DNA from: JBHELB01 sp041859045
GTDB taxonomy: Bacteria; Hydrogenedentota; Hydrogenedentia; Hydrogenedentales; SLHB01
Reading direction: 5' to 3'
NCBI GenBank assembly: GCA_041859045.1
Contig: JBHELB010000040.1
Span: 1-64,000, forward strand
Length of the DNA stretch: 64,000 bases
Shown: positions 34,926 to 44,470 of the stretch, one piece after another
Layout: each line of letters starts with the position of its first letter
Numbering within the stretch: the first letter of the stretch is position 1
Position numbers and translations under genes: made by a program
The notes under the pieces: generated by a model
Told to the model about the DNA's origin: nothing
Database searches by the model: none
The model's input: only the letters and a program-made list of their open reading frames with translations

Positions 34926-35327
34926 ATGCGTCTGCGTGTCTCGCCCAATGACGGCCTGCCCATCTACCTGCAGGTAATGGAGCAAATCCGCTATTTGGTT
35001 GCATCCGGGGGCCTGCGGCCGGGGGATGAACTGCCGCCGATCCGGGCGTTGGCCGAACAGCTTCTCATAAATCCAAACACTGTGGCCCGAGCCTATCGCG
35101 AACTTGAGCGCGAGGGCGTGCTGGTGTCGCGCCGCGGCGCGGGCACCTATGTGGCGGATCGGACGTCGCCTTTGGCACAAGGGGTGCGGGAACGGGCGCT
35201 GGAAGAAAAAGTGGACGGGGTACTGGTGCTGACACGCCAGTTGGGGTTTGGGGTGAACGACGTCCTGGCGGCGGTCCGCGCCCGGGCCGAGCATTTGGAG
35301 CTTAACGAAGGGGAGATTTCATCATGA
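34926..35327 (+). CDS. GntR-family (YtrA-type) transcriptional regulator
   Basis: A 133-residue protein with the winged-helix DNA-binding domain only: 'LPIYLQVMEQIRYLVASGGL', 'LPPIRALAEQLLINPNTVAR' (recognition helix region) and 'REGVLVSRRGAGTYVAD'. The short C-terminal helix without an effector domain marks the YtrA subfamily, whose genes usually head ABC-transporter operons and repress them. Its stop overlaps the ABC ATPase start by four bases (ATGA). A palindrome covers its own promoter. Confidence 0.92.
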   Translation: MRLRVSPNDGLPIYLQVMEQIRYLVASGGLRPGDELPPIRALAEQLLINPNTVARAYRELEREGVLVSRRGAGTYVADRTSPLAQGVRERALEEKVDGVLVLTRQLGFGVNDVLAAVRARAEHLELNEGEISS

Positions 35328-36235
35328 ACGACACGACGCAACCGATCGAAGTCCGCGGGCTGACCCGGCGTTTTCGGAAGAAAGTGGCGCTGGACCGGGT
35401 GGACCTTTCCGCCGCACGCGGGCGGGTGCTCGGTCTGGTCGGCGAGAACGGCGCAGGCAAGACGACGCTGCTGTTGCACCTGCTCGGATTGCTCCGTGCG
35501 CAAGAGGGGACGGTCCGGGTGTTCGGCATGGACCCGGTTCGCGCGCCCGATCGCGTGCTGGCGAAAATAGGCTACTTGTCCGAGAACCGCGAGTTGCCGC
35601 CGTGGATGCGCGTGCGCGAGCTGCTGCTCTATACCAAGGCGTTTTACCCCAAGTGGGACGACGCGTTCGCGCAGGAACTGATCGAAACCTTCGGACTCGA
35701 CCTGGAAGCCAAGATAGGGCACCTCAGTCGCGGCCAGATGGCGCAGGCGGGGCTGGTCGTGGCGTTGAGTTACCGGCCCGAACTGCTGCTGCTCGATGAA
35801 CCCTCCTCGGGGCTCGACCCTGTTGTGCGCCAAGACATTCTTACCGCGATCATTCGCACCGTCGCCGATGAAGGCCGCACCGTGCTGTTTTCCTCGCACC
35901 TCCTCGAAGAAGTGGAGCGCGTCGCCGACGACGTCGCCATGATTCACGAAGGGAAACTCGCCTTTTGCGCGCCCATGGACGACATCCGCGAACGCCACCG
36001 CCGCATCACCGTGCGCCTGCCCGAACCCGCGTCCGCCGCACCCGGTTTCCCCGGCGTGTTGCACTGGCGACGCGCGTTGGGCGTCGCCGCGAGCAGGGAA
36101 TGGACGGCCGTCTGCGACGGCCACGCCGACGAATTCAAGCGCGCCGCCGCCGAAGCCCGCGTCGAAATCCTCGAAGACGCCTCCGCCAGCCTCGAAGAAG
36201 TGTTCGTCGCCCGCGTCAAAGGCCGCCGCAGTTAA
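35324..36235 (+). CDS. ABC transporter ATP-binding protein of the five-permease array
   Basis: A 303-residue ATPase with Walker A 'GENGAGKTTLLLH', Q-loop in 'IGYLSENRELPPWM', signature LSRGQ (a change from LSGGQ that occurs in the YtrB/CcmA-like group), Walker B 'LLLLDEPSSGLDP' and switch His in 'FSSHLLEEVERV'. A C-terminal domain of about 80 residues follows. It is the only ATPase in the operon and must serve the membrane proteins encoded by five following genes. Composition becomes strikingly Pro/Ala/Arg-rich near the C-terminus. Confidence 0.92.
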   Translation: MNDTTQPIEVRGLTRRFRKKVALDRVDLSAARGRVLGLVGENGAGKTTLLLHLLGLLRAQEGTVRVFGMDPVRAPDRVLAKIGYLSENRELPPWMRVRELLLYTKAFYPKWDDAFAQELIETFGLDLEAKIGHLSRGQMAQAGLVVALSYRPELLLLDEPSSGLDPVVRQDILTAIIRTVADEGRTVLFSSHLLEEVERVADDVAMIHEGKLAFCAPMDDIRERHRRITVRLPEPASAAPGFPGVLHWRRALGVAASREWTAVCDGHADEFKRAAAEARVEILEDASASLEEVFVARVKGRRS

Positions 36236-36250
36236 CCGAGGAAAACGCGC

Positions 36251-37708
36251 ATGCTCAAACCGCTACTCATGATCGCCTGGCGCGAAGCGCGGGGGCTTCG
36301 GCTCGCATTTGCGCTCGGGGGACTTGCCTTGCTGCTTGGCGTGGGCATCGACTTGTCTTTGTACTCCGACAGTTCTTCCGCGGATTCCGGACGAATCGCT
36401 GCTCTCTGGTCACGCGGAGCGGGGTGTGTATTTGCGGTTCTATTTCTGATCGCGGAGGAAATGAAGGGTAACGTGTCCCTACGTTTTCCAAGTCACTATT
36501 CGCTTATGCCCGTGCGCACGTGGATTCTGGCGAGTGCGGTATTCCTTGTGCGGCTTCTTTTTTACGCTGCGTTTGTATCAGCGTGCTTCTACCTAGCCAA
36601 TGCGTTGTTTCAACCGCAAGAGAGGGCGCAGTTTAGGGACCACAATCTCGTGAATGCCTTTCTAACCCTATCACCGATGGCGCCGATTAGCGCGTTCAGT
36701 CTTCAGCTCGGCCTTTGCTGGCTACCACGAAAAAGCGCTCTTATGATTGGCGCGGGCCTCGCGGTAGCGTGGACCACAGGCGCGCCATTCCCGCCTGCGG
36801 CGGTAGCGATTCCCCTTGGACTCGCGCTCGGCGTGTGGGGCGCAGTCCGTTCGCGCGCGGGGAGCGAGTCCTGTTGGCGTGGACGCATCGCGTGGCCTCA
36901 GACCAGAGGGCGCATGCGTGAGTTTGCTTCTCCCACGGCGGCGCAACGCTGGCTCGAATGTCAGCGGGTGCTGCGCGGCACAGGTGTCGTGTGGCTCTAT
37001 GGGGTGCCATTGCTGCTGTTTGCCATCGCGGAAGTGTTTCTAGGCCTTAGGGAAATCACCCCCGCCAACAGGATGGGGACGGAAGCCCTTGCCGCTTTTG
37101 TTGGGTGTTTGCTTTTCGCGCCGCTAGGGCTAGTCGGGGCATTCGCCGCCACGGATCGGGTAACACGGAGTTTTGGAGTGCAGCGTCCTGCCTCGGATTG
37201 GATGCTCGGCCGTTCAAGACTCGAGGCATCGGCATTGCTCTGCCTCGTGTGGACGCCGCTGGCAGCCATACTCGTCTTCCGTTTTCTACCCGACTCTATT
37301 CAGGAAGGCGCCGAATCGGTCTGGCTAACGGCAGCGATGGGATTTATCGTCGTCGCTTGCCTGTTGTGGGCAGGAAGTTGGGGCGCATTTTATCCCGTGC
37401 TGGGAGTGCTAGCTCTTGCTTCTGTTTCAGCATACAGTCTCAGCGTTGAAACAGCGCATTCGGCGCTTGTCGTAAGCGTTCTCGCCTTCCTGCTCTTCTA
37501 CTCTGTAGCACGAAGGCGCGGCGCGATGACCGGGGGCGCCGAAATCGCGATGTGGACGGTGATGCTATTGACGTTCGGGGTAGGTCTTGCCGATTATCTT
37601 ACCACCCCCAAGAATGCTTCCCTCTGGCCTATGACTTTCCTCTCGTTCTACTTGACCTTCCCTTTTGTTTTCGTGCCGTTCGATACACACCTTCGACGGC
37701 ACCGGTGA
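36251..37708 (+). CDS. ABC permease-like membrane protein, paralog 1
   Basis: A 485-residue integral membrane protein with about twelve hydrophobic stretches. The N-terminus MLKPLLMIAWREARGL and the C-terminus THLRRHR are shared with its neighbours. Mid-protein landmarks also shared are AAQRWLECQRVLRG (about 235) and RPASDWMLGRSRLEAS (about 315). The cytoplasmic N-terminal 'AWREAR' patch resembles the ABC-2 permease start, but the whole does not match a family I can name. The gene starts 15 bases after the ATPase stop. Confidence 0.78.
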   Translation: MLKPLLMIAWREARGLRLAFALGGLALLLGVGIDLSLYSDSSSADSGRIAALWSRGAGCVFAVLFLIAEEMKGNVSLRFPSHYSLMPVRTWILASAVFLVRLLFYAAFVSACFYLANALFQPQERAQFRDHNLVNAFLTLSPMAPISAFSLQLGLCWLPRKSALMIGAGLAVAWTTGAPFPPAAVAIPLGLALGVWGAVRSRAGSESCWRGRIAWPQTRGRMREFASPTAAQRWLECQRVLRGTGVVWLYGVPLLLFAIAEVFLGLREITPANRMGTEALAAFVGCLLFAPLGLVGAFAATDRVTRSFGVQRPASDWMLGRSRLEASALLCLVWTPLAAILVFRFLPDSIQEGAESVWLTAAMGFIVVACLLWAGSWGAFYPVLGVLALASVSAYSLSVETAHSALVVSVLAFLLFYSVARRRGAMTGGAEIAMWTVMLLTFGVGLADYLTTPKNASLWPMTFLSFYLTFPFVFVPFDTHLRRHR

Positions 37709-37730
37709 ACCCGGCAAGGAGAGAACAGAC

Positions 37731-39269
37731 ATGCTCAGACCGCTACTCATGATCGCCTGGCGCGAAGCGCGGGGGCTGCAAGGGGCGTTGTTGGGCGCGG
37801 CGAGTCTCGTTTTGGGGATACTGCCCGTCGTTCTGTATGCCGCGATTCGTGAGCAGGACAGTGTGTTGTACTTTGCCACAATAGGCACCCTCATATTCGC
37901 CTCGCCATACATGGTCCCCTTCCTTCCGGAGAGCCCCGCGGATAAGAAACTATCGCTCCGTTTTCCGCAGGGGTATGCCCGACTGCCGCTGGGCACGTTT
38001 CCCGCCGTTGCGGCGGTGTTTGTCACGCGGACCGCACTCTATCTTGCCTTGGCGCTGCCGAGCCTGGCGCTCGGGAGACTCTGTCTTTTCCTCGCTGTGT
38101 CTTCGGGGGGCGAGGCGCAGCAGTTCGCCGCACTGCGGGACACGCTTGGAATATTCTCGTGGATGCTTCCGGCGATTTTCACGCTTGCCCTCGGCGTGTC
38201 TTGGTTGCCGCGTTGGATGCTTCCCGCTGGAGTTCTGGCGATTGCCGGCTTGATCATTGCGATGGCTCGCTACGACGCGTACGTGCATTTCTATCCCGCG
38301 CTGGGCGTGGTCGGACTGGCGCTGGGGTATTGGGGCGCATCGCGGGCGCGCTCGAACGCCGGGGCGCGGTCTACGCGCACCTTCGAATGGAATCTGGGAA
38401 AAGGCAGGGTGACGCCTTTCGCTTCCGCGATGGCCGCGCAACGATGGTTCGAGATTCAGTCCATGTTGCGTCCCAGAGGCGCCATATTGGCCTATGGATG
38501 TTCCATCGCCTTTGGATTGATTTTCGCCGTCGGAGGCGTACGTGTCGAAGGACAAAGCCTCGATGTGAGTCTGCTCCTCCGTTTGGGACTCTTTTTCCCG
38601 CTCGCCTCATTCGTCGCCGTAACGGGTTTCTCCTGCGCCATAGCGACGGTACGCACTCCGGAAAGCCGCGTCTTTGACGCGCTACGTCCAATGACCAATT
38701 GGGGCCTTCAGTGTGCTCGTTTTCAGGGCGTGGCGCTTTACGTCCTGGGGTGGACACTGGTGATGGCGATTCCGCTGTGCTGTCTGCCATTCGTTCGGAC
38801 GGAGGCGGCGTCTTTCGTGCCAGAAATCCACGTTCTTTTCGACAGTTCCTACGCAACGACGTGCGCACTGTGGCTCGCGCTGGTTTTCGCGGTGCTTTGG
38901 GGAGCGTGCTTCTTTAGCATATATGTTCTCCTATATGGCGGCATCGCGGCAGTTATCCTCGCGAATCTATGCCGTCTACCCCTCGAGTCAGTTCTCTTTG
39001 CGCTGTTCTTTCTGGCGTTCTTCGGAACAGCTTTTGTGGCGTATCGGCGCGGCGCCATGAATCGTGCGGCGACGATGCTAATAATCGCCTCGGGACTTAC
39101 CGGCGCGCTGTTCTTTGAAGCGCTCTATTCGGTCATAGCTACTGCCCTGCACGCGGAGAAACTCGCCGTGCCGTTTCAGGCCGCATGGGGCACGGCTACG
39201 GCTGCGCTGTATCTCGCGTTTCCAGTGGTTGCCACGGCCTTGAACATCAACCTCCGGCGGCACCGGTGA
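37731..39269 (+). CDS. ABC permease-like membrane protein, paralog 2
   Basis: 512 residues from ATG 37731 (AAGGAGAG nine bases upstream). It repeats the family plan: MLRPLLMIAWREARGL, 'LRFPQGYARLPLGT' near 85, AAQRWFEIQSMLRPRG, 'LRPMTNWGLQCARFQG' and a final NINLRRHR. It is the most diverged copy at the two central landmarks (MLRPRG for VLRGxG; C for R before ARF). The 109 bases around its start are nearly identical to those around the start of paralog 3. Confidence 0.78.
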   Translation: MLRPLLMIAWREARGLQGALLGAASLVLGILPVVLYAAIREQDSVLYFATIGTLIFASPYMVPFLPESPADKKLSLRFPQGYARLPLGTFPAVAAVFVTRTALYLALALPSLALGRLCLFLAVSSGGEAQQFAALRDTLGIFSWMLPAIFTLALGVSWLPRWMLPAGVLAIAGLIIAMARYDAYVHFYPALGVVGLALGYWGASRARSNAGARSTRTFEWNLGKGRVTPFASAMAAQRWFEIQSMLRPRGAILAYGCSIAFGLIFAVGGVRVEGQSLDVSLLLRLGLFFPLASFVAVTGFSCAIATVRTPESRVFDALRPMTNWGLQCARFQGVALYVLGWTLVMAIPLCCLPFVRTEAASFVPEIHVLFDSSYATTCALWLALVFAVLWGACFFSIYVLLYGGIAAVILANLCRLPLESVLFALFFLAFFGTAFVAYRRGAMNRAATMLIIASGLTGALFFEALYSVIATALHAEKLAVPFQAAWGTATAALYLAFPVVATALNINLRRHR

Positions 39270-39291
39270 ACCCGGCAGGGAGAGAACAGAG

Positions 39292-40854
39292 ATGCTCAGA
39301 CCGCTACTCATGATCGCCTGGCGCGAAGCGCGGGGGCTGCGGGGGCCGTTGTTGGGCGCGGCGAGTTTCGCGGTAGCGTCAACAACTGCAGGCCTCATTG
39401 GTGCGGTGCGTGAGGACGTTACCGTAGTCGAAATGATGGCCCTTCTATTTATTTGTCCCATCATGTTCGTGGTTCCGTTCTTGACGGCAGGCATTGCAGA
39501 TAGAGATTACTCGTTGCGATTTCCCCGCGTTTATGTGTGCGTTCCATTGCCTACTCCTCCCATCGCCGTAACGGTGTTTCTCGTGCGGACTGTTCTGTAT
39601 ACCGCTGTCGCGTTGCCCTGCTTGGCTCTTGGAAGGTTCGCTCTTTCCTTCGATCTGGGGCCTGGAGATCATTTGGACATGTGGTTCGTTTTCCGCGACG
39701 TGATAGGCGCATTGTTCTGGGCGTTGCCGGGATATTTCGCGCTACTGCTGGGACTCTGCTGGCTTCCCCGATGGATGCTCGTGATTACGGGGCCGGGTTT
39801 CCTCGCTCTTCTGTATGCGATGGCGAGTAACGCGGCATTGCATCCCTGGAACCTATCTCTAGGCGTGATTGGACTGGTGCTTGGCGTGTGCGGCGCAATA
39901 TGGACTCGGTCCAATGGGAAGACACACGCTGCAACCGGCGTGATGCCAATATCTCTCGCCGGTCGCGTTCGGCCGTTTCCGTCGCCAGCCGCCGCGCAAC
40001 GTTGGTTCGAGGTGCAACGAGTGCTGCGCGGAAAAGGGGCCGTCATAATGTATGGACTCCCGTTACTTGTAGGACTGGCCGCCGCGGCGGCCCTTGGGTA
40101 CGGTCGATCTTTGGAGACCTTTTCGATCGCGTTATTCGGCGTGGTCTGTCCTCTGTTCACACTGAAGTTTTCTGCTCTTCTCTCGCCAATGGTACTGATG
40201 CCCGCGACATGGGGAGGTGTAAGGTCACTAACGCCGCTCGTATGTCTACGCCCCAGCTCCGACTGGGACCTCGCGCGCGCTCGACTTCAGGCCAGCGTAA
40301 TGCTCTGCATGCTCTGGTCGCCGCTCATCGCGTGCGTTATTCTTTGCGCTTTTGGAGGCGGTCCTTGGGGGCAACTCCTGCTGACGGCCATGACGGGCGT
40401 TGAATTTGCGCCCTCGCTCGCAACGGTTGTCATTCTAGGATTTCTCTACTTCACAGCGCTCTGGGGAGCAAGTTTCAGCAGTTGGGCGCTTTTGGGGGCA
40501 GGGGTATTTGTGAGCATAGGTTTCTATGTGGGGTTTATACCGGAAGCTCTGGGAGACTGGGAGATTCTCATCGCACTTCTTGCTCTCTTGATGGTCGGAC
40601 TGTGCGCTTTTGGGTTGCGAATGCACGCGCTCAGTAGAGAAGTGGCGTTTTGGACGGCGATGGTCATGCTTGGCTCGCTGGTCCTCGGTTTGACCGCGCA
40701 AGAATTGATCGGTGCCTCATCGCCTGTCGAGGGAGTCGGTAGCATCGCGACACCCTTCTCCGCGATTCCTTGGTTCGGAGTCATATGCGCGCTCTACATG
40801 GGCTTGCCCGTGCTTCTTGTGTCCCTGGATATCGCGCGTGGGCGACGGAAATAA
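39292..40854 (+). CDS. ABC permease-like membrane protein, paralog 3
   Basis: 520 residues, starting MLRPLLMIAWREARGL with GGGAGAG upstream. Shared landmarks: 'LRFPRVYVCVPLPTPP', AAQRWFEVQRVLRGKG and LRPSSDWDLARARLQAS. Its C-terminus differs from the others (VSLDIARGRRK in place of LETHLRRHR), so the last helix region is diverged or exchanged. Twelve or so membrane segments; the stop is 14 bases before the next start. Confidence 0.78.
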   Translation: MLRPLLMIAWREARGLRGPLLGAASFAVASTTAGLIGAVREDVTVVEMMALLFICPIMFVVPFLTAGIADRDYSLRFPRVYVCVPLPTPPIAVTVFLVRTVLYTAVALPCLALGRFALSFDLGPGDHLDMWFVFRDVIGALFWALPGYFALLLGLCWLPRWMLVITGPGFLALLYAMASNAALHPWNLSLGVIGLVLGVCGAIWTRSNGKTHAATGVMPISLAGRVRPFPSPAAAQRWFEVQRVLRGKGAVIMYGLPLLVGLAAAAALGYGRSLETFSIALFGVVCPLFTLKFSALLSPMVLMPATWGGVRSLTPLVCLRPSSDWDLARARLQASVMLCMLWSPLIACVILCAFGGGPWGQLLLTAMTGVEFAPSLATVVILGFLYFTALWGASFSSWALLGAGVFVSIGFYVGFIPEALGDWEILIALLALLMVGLCAFGLRMHALSREVAFWTAMVMLGSLVLGLTAQELIGASSPVEGVGSIATPFSAIPWFGVICALYMGLPVLLVSLDIARGRRK

Positions 40855-40868
40855 AGGAAACATTGCGC

Positions 40869-42386
40869 ATGCTGAAGCCTTTACTCATGATCGCCTGGCG
40901 GGAGACGCAGACGCTGCGCTATGCGTTTGTCATTGGTGTTTGTGCGTTGGCGTTGATTGCGGTGGTTGGGCCGTATTACTCCCCCACCGGAGGGCGGCTA
41001 TTCCCTAATCAAAGCGCTTTCCTGTGGATTCGCGCGGCGTGTTTGCTGCTCAGCATTCTCTTTCTGCTTGCGGAGGGCAAGACCGATGCATCGCTGCGTT
41101 TTCCGCGGCGTTACCTTCGCCTGCCGCTGGCCACAGGGACGCTCGCGTGCGCGGTGTTCGCGGTTCGAGTAACGCTCTACACGGTGTTCGCCGCGGCATT
41201 CGCCTACGTGGGCAATCGAATACTTGCCCCGGCCCTTCAGGCGCAGATCAAACACGACACTCTCTTCGCGTGGCTCTATGTTTCCTCGCCGTTGGCGCTC
41301 GTGGGGTATTTCGCACTCGCCCTCGGACTGTGCTGGCTGCCGCGCTGGGCGGGCGTCGCGGCGGGCGCGGGGTTGGTGACGGCGTTGAGCCTAGGCCTGC
41401 CGTTGCCGCCGGTGGCGGCGATGGGGTTGGGACTCGCGTTGGCCGTGTGGGGCGTGTTCTGGACGCGACGAAACCCCGAACTCGACGCGCGGCGCGGCGG
41501 TGGTGAATGGCTTCGCTTTGGCGGGCGCAGAAGACCCTTCGAGTCGGCGTTCGAGGCGCAACGCTGGTTCGAAGTTCAGCGTGTGCTGCGCGGCGCGGGT
41601 GCGATGTGGCTTTACGTACTGCCGATGATTCCGCTGCTAGGCGCGGCGGCTCTACTCATTGTGTTCAGACCAACCAGCAAGCAGGACATTCTATTACCGT
41701 TGATGTTTGGCGTAAACATTTCCGCCGTTGGAGCGGCATACTTCTCGCCGTTGGCCATTTTCGGACCCTTCCGGGAGGGTGGCCGTGCTACGCGCCGTTT
41801 CGCCATGCTGCGTCCGAGTTCGGATTGGGCACTCACGCGCGCTCGCATCGAGGCCTCTTTGCTGCTCTGGATCGGGTGCATTCCACTGGCCTGCGCGGTG
41901 GGCTTTCTCTTTCTCACACCGAGCTTTTCCAGCGGCGGCACCGACCACACTTTCCTGGGGGACATTGCCGTCGCCACAAAATACATTTCCCTGGACGGCA
42001 TTGCCGTCGCATGCGTTGTGAGTTGGGCGCTTCTTTGGGCGAGCGGCTGGGGCGCGGCGCATCTCGCCGTCGTCGCGTTGCTCACGGGCGCGCTGATGGA
42101 AGCGCTGTGTCCTGGCGCGATGTTGCTGGGGAGTGTGGGGGCCTGCGCCGCGACGCTGTTGGCCTTGTATGCCCTTGCGCACAGGCGCGGCGTGATGTCT
42201 CCGCAGGCCAAGACCGCACTATGCGCCGCCGCGGTCCTCGCCGTCGTGCTGGCCACGATCGCATACGCCGCCGGCGCGTCGGGCGAGGAGATCTCCGCCC
42301 CGTGGCCGCACATTTTCCTCGGGCTCTGGTTCATCGCGCCGTTCATCATCGCGCCCCTCGAGACGCATTTGCGGCGGCACCTATGA
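40869..42386 (+). CDS. ABC permease-like membrane protein, paralog 4
   Basis: 505 residues from ATG 40869; the frame runs further upstream but inside paralog 3. It opens MLKPLLMIAWRETQTL and carries 'LRFPRRYLRLPLATGT', EAQRWFEVQRVLRGAG, LRPSSDWALTRARIEAS and the ending APLETHLRRHL. Third-position GC is higher than in its neighbours, which with the diverged start argues for a separate history within the array. Confidence 0.78.
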   Translation: MLKPLLMIAWRETQTLRYAFVIGVCALALIAVVGPYYSPTGGRLFPNQSAFLWIRAACLLLSILFLLAEGKTDASLRFPRRYLRLPLATGTLACAVFAVRVTLYTVFAAAFAYVGNRILAPALQAQIKHDTLFAWLYVSSPLALVGYFALALGLCWLPRWAGVAAGAGLVTALSLGLPLPPVAAMGLGLALAVWGVFWTRRNPELDARRGGGEWLRFGGRRRPFESAFEAQRWFEVQRVLRGAGAMWLYVLPMIPLLGAAALLIVFRPTSKQDILLPLMFGVNISAVGAAYFSPLAIFGPFREGGRATRRFAMLRPSSDWALTRARIEASLLLWIGCIPLACAVGFLFLTPSFSSGGTDHTFLGDIAVATKYISLDGIAVACVVSWALLWASGWGAAHLAVVALLTGALMEALCPGAMLLGSVGACAATLLALYALAHRRGVMSPQAKTALCAAAVLAVVLATIAYAAGASGEEISAPWPHIFLGLWFIAPFIIAPLETHLRRHL

Positions 42387-42407
42387 TGGGTTGGCAGGAG
42401 ACACAAG

Positions 42408-43922
42408 ATGTATAGAGCATTTCTGATGATCGCCTGGCGCGAAGCGGTGTCTCAGCGCCCCTTTCTCGTGGTGAGCGCATTGTGTCTTCCACTTTCGATG
42501 GGCTTGGATGCAGGACTAAAGCGCATGACTGAAGGAGGCGACGACGGCATGTTTGTCGCCCTATGGTGTGGGGCGGTGATATTTCTTGTGACACTGTCTC
42601 TCCTGATATCGACTCCTTCGGACAGCGAAGCTTCGTTTCGCTTTCCCACCCACTACGCGCATCTTCCGCTACGAACAGTCCCCCTTGCCACGATGGTTTT
42701 TCTTGCGCGCGTTTGCTTGTTTGCGGCGGTGTTTGTGGTGTGCATGTTGGTCGCGCGGACATGGTACGGAGCGCGAGACGTTCTGGATATCTTCCTTGCT
42801 GAACCGATCCGTCAGCAGGGGCCGTTCCTCTGGCGCTGGCAGTTCGTGGGCGCATTCGCGTTACTGTTGGGTGTGTGCTGGATGTCGCGCAGCGGCATAT
42901 GGACTGTCCTCGTTGCGTTTGCACTCTTCCTGATCCCTTCGCCCGACGAAGGGACACGCCAATTCCTTTTTCTCGCGTTTCCCGTCGTGGGTCTTTTCTT
43001 GGGCATACGGGGCGCATGCCGCTCGCGCTGTAACGCTGGAGAGCGGGCTCCATCGTCCTGTGGGCGCTCGTGGACTACGGGCAGAACCCGCGAGTTTCCA
43101 TCGCCTATCGCGGCGCAACGCTGGCTCGAGTGTCAGCGTGTACTGCGTGGCTGGGGCGCGTTATTCATGTTTGGTCTCCCTGCGCTGAAAGGGATACCCG
43201 CTCTTATTGCGCTGTTCATCGTCGAGTTCATTTATGAGCATGAGCTAGGGCCGCTTCCCCCTGTCGCAAGACTTTCCGCCTGCGTGCTGTCGTTGGGGAC
43301 CTTTGTCGTGTGTGCGCCCGCTGCGATGCTGTTCCCGATCAACAAGGCCGGTCTTGGGACGCGCCGGTTTGCGATGCTTCGGCCGTGTTCCAACTGGACA
43401 CTGGTGCGCGCGCGTTTTGGTGCGGCCGCACGTTTGTCCGCGGTATGGGTTCCTATTGCGTTGCTGGCGGCGTACTACGCCGGGATTCAGGCAGCCCAAA
43501 CGGAGTTCGTGTCTTCATCCGACACGCTTTTCTTTTCCGCCGCGATGAGTGTCGTGTTGTTGGGCATGCTCTGGGCAGGGAACTGGGGCAGTGTCTTCCT
43601 GGTCGGAGTGCCTGTGCCGTTTGCGGTCTCGCTTGAAATTGGCCTAGGCATTCCTATGGAGATTGGCTACCTACTGCTACTCGTGGCGTTGACGTTTGGA
43701 GTCTACCTGTGGGCGCGCATGCGCCGCGCCCTAGTGGGATCCCCGGAGAACTTGTTCTGGGTAGCCCTCGCCACTGGGCTGATTTTTGGCGCGATAGTTT
43801 GGTTCCGCTGGCTGCAGAAAGCCGACTACTATCCGTTCGCGATGATCGGGGCGTTCACGGCGTATATCGCGCTGCCGTTCATCGTCGCGCCCCTTGAGAC
43901 GCATCTGCGGCGGCACCGATGA
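42408..43922 (+). CDS. ABC permease-like membrane protein, paralog 5
   Basis: 504 residues. It opens MYRAFLMIAWREAVSQ with GGCAGGAGACACAAG upstream, and keeps 'FRFPTHYAHLPLRTVP', AAQRWLECQRVLRGWG, LRPCSNWTLVRARFGAA and APLETHLRRHR. It closes the operon: a strong hairpin follows 27 bases after the stop. Function unknown beyond a membrane partner for the shared ATPase. Confidence 0.78.
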   Translation: MYRAFLMIAWREAVSQRPFLVVSALCLPLSMGLDAGLKRMTEGGDDGMFVALWCGAVIFLVTLSLLISTPSDSEASFRFPTHYAHLPLRTVPLATMVFLARVCLFAAVFVVCMLVARTWYGARDVLDIFLAEPIRQQGPFLWRWQFVGAFALLLGVCWMSRSGIWTVLVAFALFLIPSPDEGTRQFLFLAFPVVGLFLGIRGACRSRCNAGERAPSSCGRSWTTGRTREFPSPIAAQRWLECQRVLRGWGALFMFGLPALKGIPALIALFIVEFIYEHELGPLPPVARLSACVLSLGTFVVCAPAAMLFPINKAGLGTRRFAMLRPCSNWTLVRARFGAAARLSAVWVPIALLAAYYAGIQAAQTEFVSSSDTLFFSAAMSVVLLGMLWAGNWGSVFLVGVPVPFAVSLEIGLGIPMEIGYLLLLVALTFGVYLWARMRRALVGSPENLFWVALATGLIFGAIVWFRWLQKADYYPFAMIGAFTAYIALPFIVAPLETHLRRHR

Positions 43923-43948
43923 ACTGGCCAGGTCTGTAGGTACAAGAA

Positions 43949-43980
43949 GTCATGGCCCCCGGAGGAGTGGGGGCCATGAC
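43949..43980. terminator. bidirectional terminator hairpin
   Basis: Perfect 12-base arms GTCATGGCCCCC / GGGGGCCATGAC around GGAGGAGT, between the convergent ends of paralog 5 and the small secreted protein gene. No T-run on either side, so it may act as a strong stem barrier serving both strands. Confidence 0.75.
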
Positions 43981-44002
43981 GTAAAGTCGCAAGCGCGGTG
44001 AG

Positions 44003-44470
44003 TTATTTCGCGCTGCCAGCCGGGGCTGCCGCAGGAGCCGGTGCCGGAGCTGCCGCCGCCGCAGGGGCCGCCTTCTCGGCGATGGTGTGCACGTCGAGGG
44101 TCTTGCCGTCCTTCACTTCGCCGCTGGCCGTAACTTCTTTGCCCGCCAGCTTCTCAACGTCGGCAAGCTTCGAGCCGGTCAGCGCAAGGCTCTTGCCCTT
44201 CATGTCGGCCGCGCACTTGGCATCGCTGCACTTGCACTCGGCGACTTCAAGGCTGTAGGACTTGACTTCTTTGCCGTCTTTCATCTCGGCCTTCTCGACC
44301 ACTTTACCGGTCACTTCCGCCTTCATCGGAGCCTTCGCGCACTGCGCCGTGCCCGCCGCCGGCGCGGCCTTCTCTTCAGCCTTCTGCTCGGCCGCAAACG
44401 CCGGAAGACCCGCGAACGCCACGACCACGGCCAGGACCAAACCCCACACGAACATCTGATACTTGCTCAT
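44003..44470 (-). CDS. small secreted Ala/Lys-rich protein with OB-like middle
   Basis: 155 residues with a signal peptide ('MFVWGLVLAVVVAFAGLPAF' then AAE). The mature part has three to four Cys (AQCAKAP, AECKCSDAKC), a stretch 'MKAEVTGKVVEKAEMKDGKE' to 'LTGSKLADVEKLAGKEVTAS' with the beta pattern of a small OB-fold 'additive/periplasmic' domain, and a Pro/Ala-rich tail. CxC..xxxC could bind a metal. I recognise no family. AGGAGAGAG precedes the ATG. Confidence 0.65.
   Translation of the reverse strand: MSKYQMFVWGLVLAVVVAFAGLPAFAAEQKAEEKAAPAAGTAQCAKAPMKAEVTGKVVEKAEMKDGKEVKSYSLEVAECKCSDAKCAADMKGKSLALTGSKLADVEKLAGKEVTASGEVKDGKTLDVHTIAEKAAPAAAAAPAPAPAAAPAGSAK

Noticed and set aside
42411..42424. 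TAGAGCATTTCTGA at the start of permease paralog 5
   Set aside because: It resembles the dispersed repeat arm, but it lies within the codons of the conserved N-terminus and has no partner arm; taken as coincidence.
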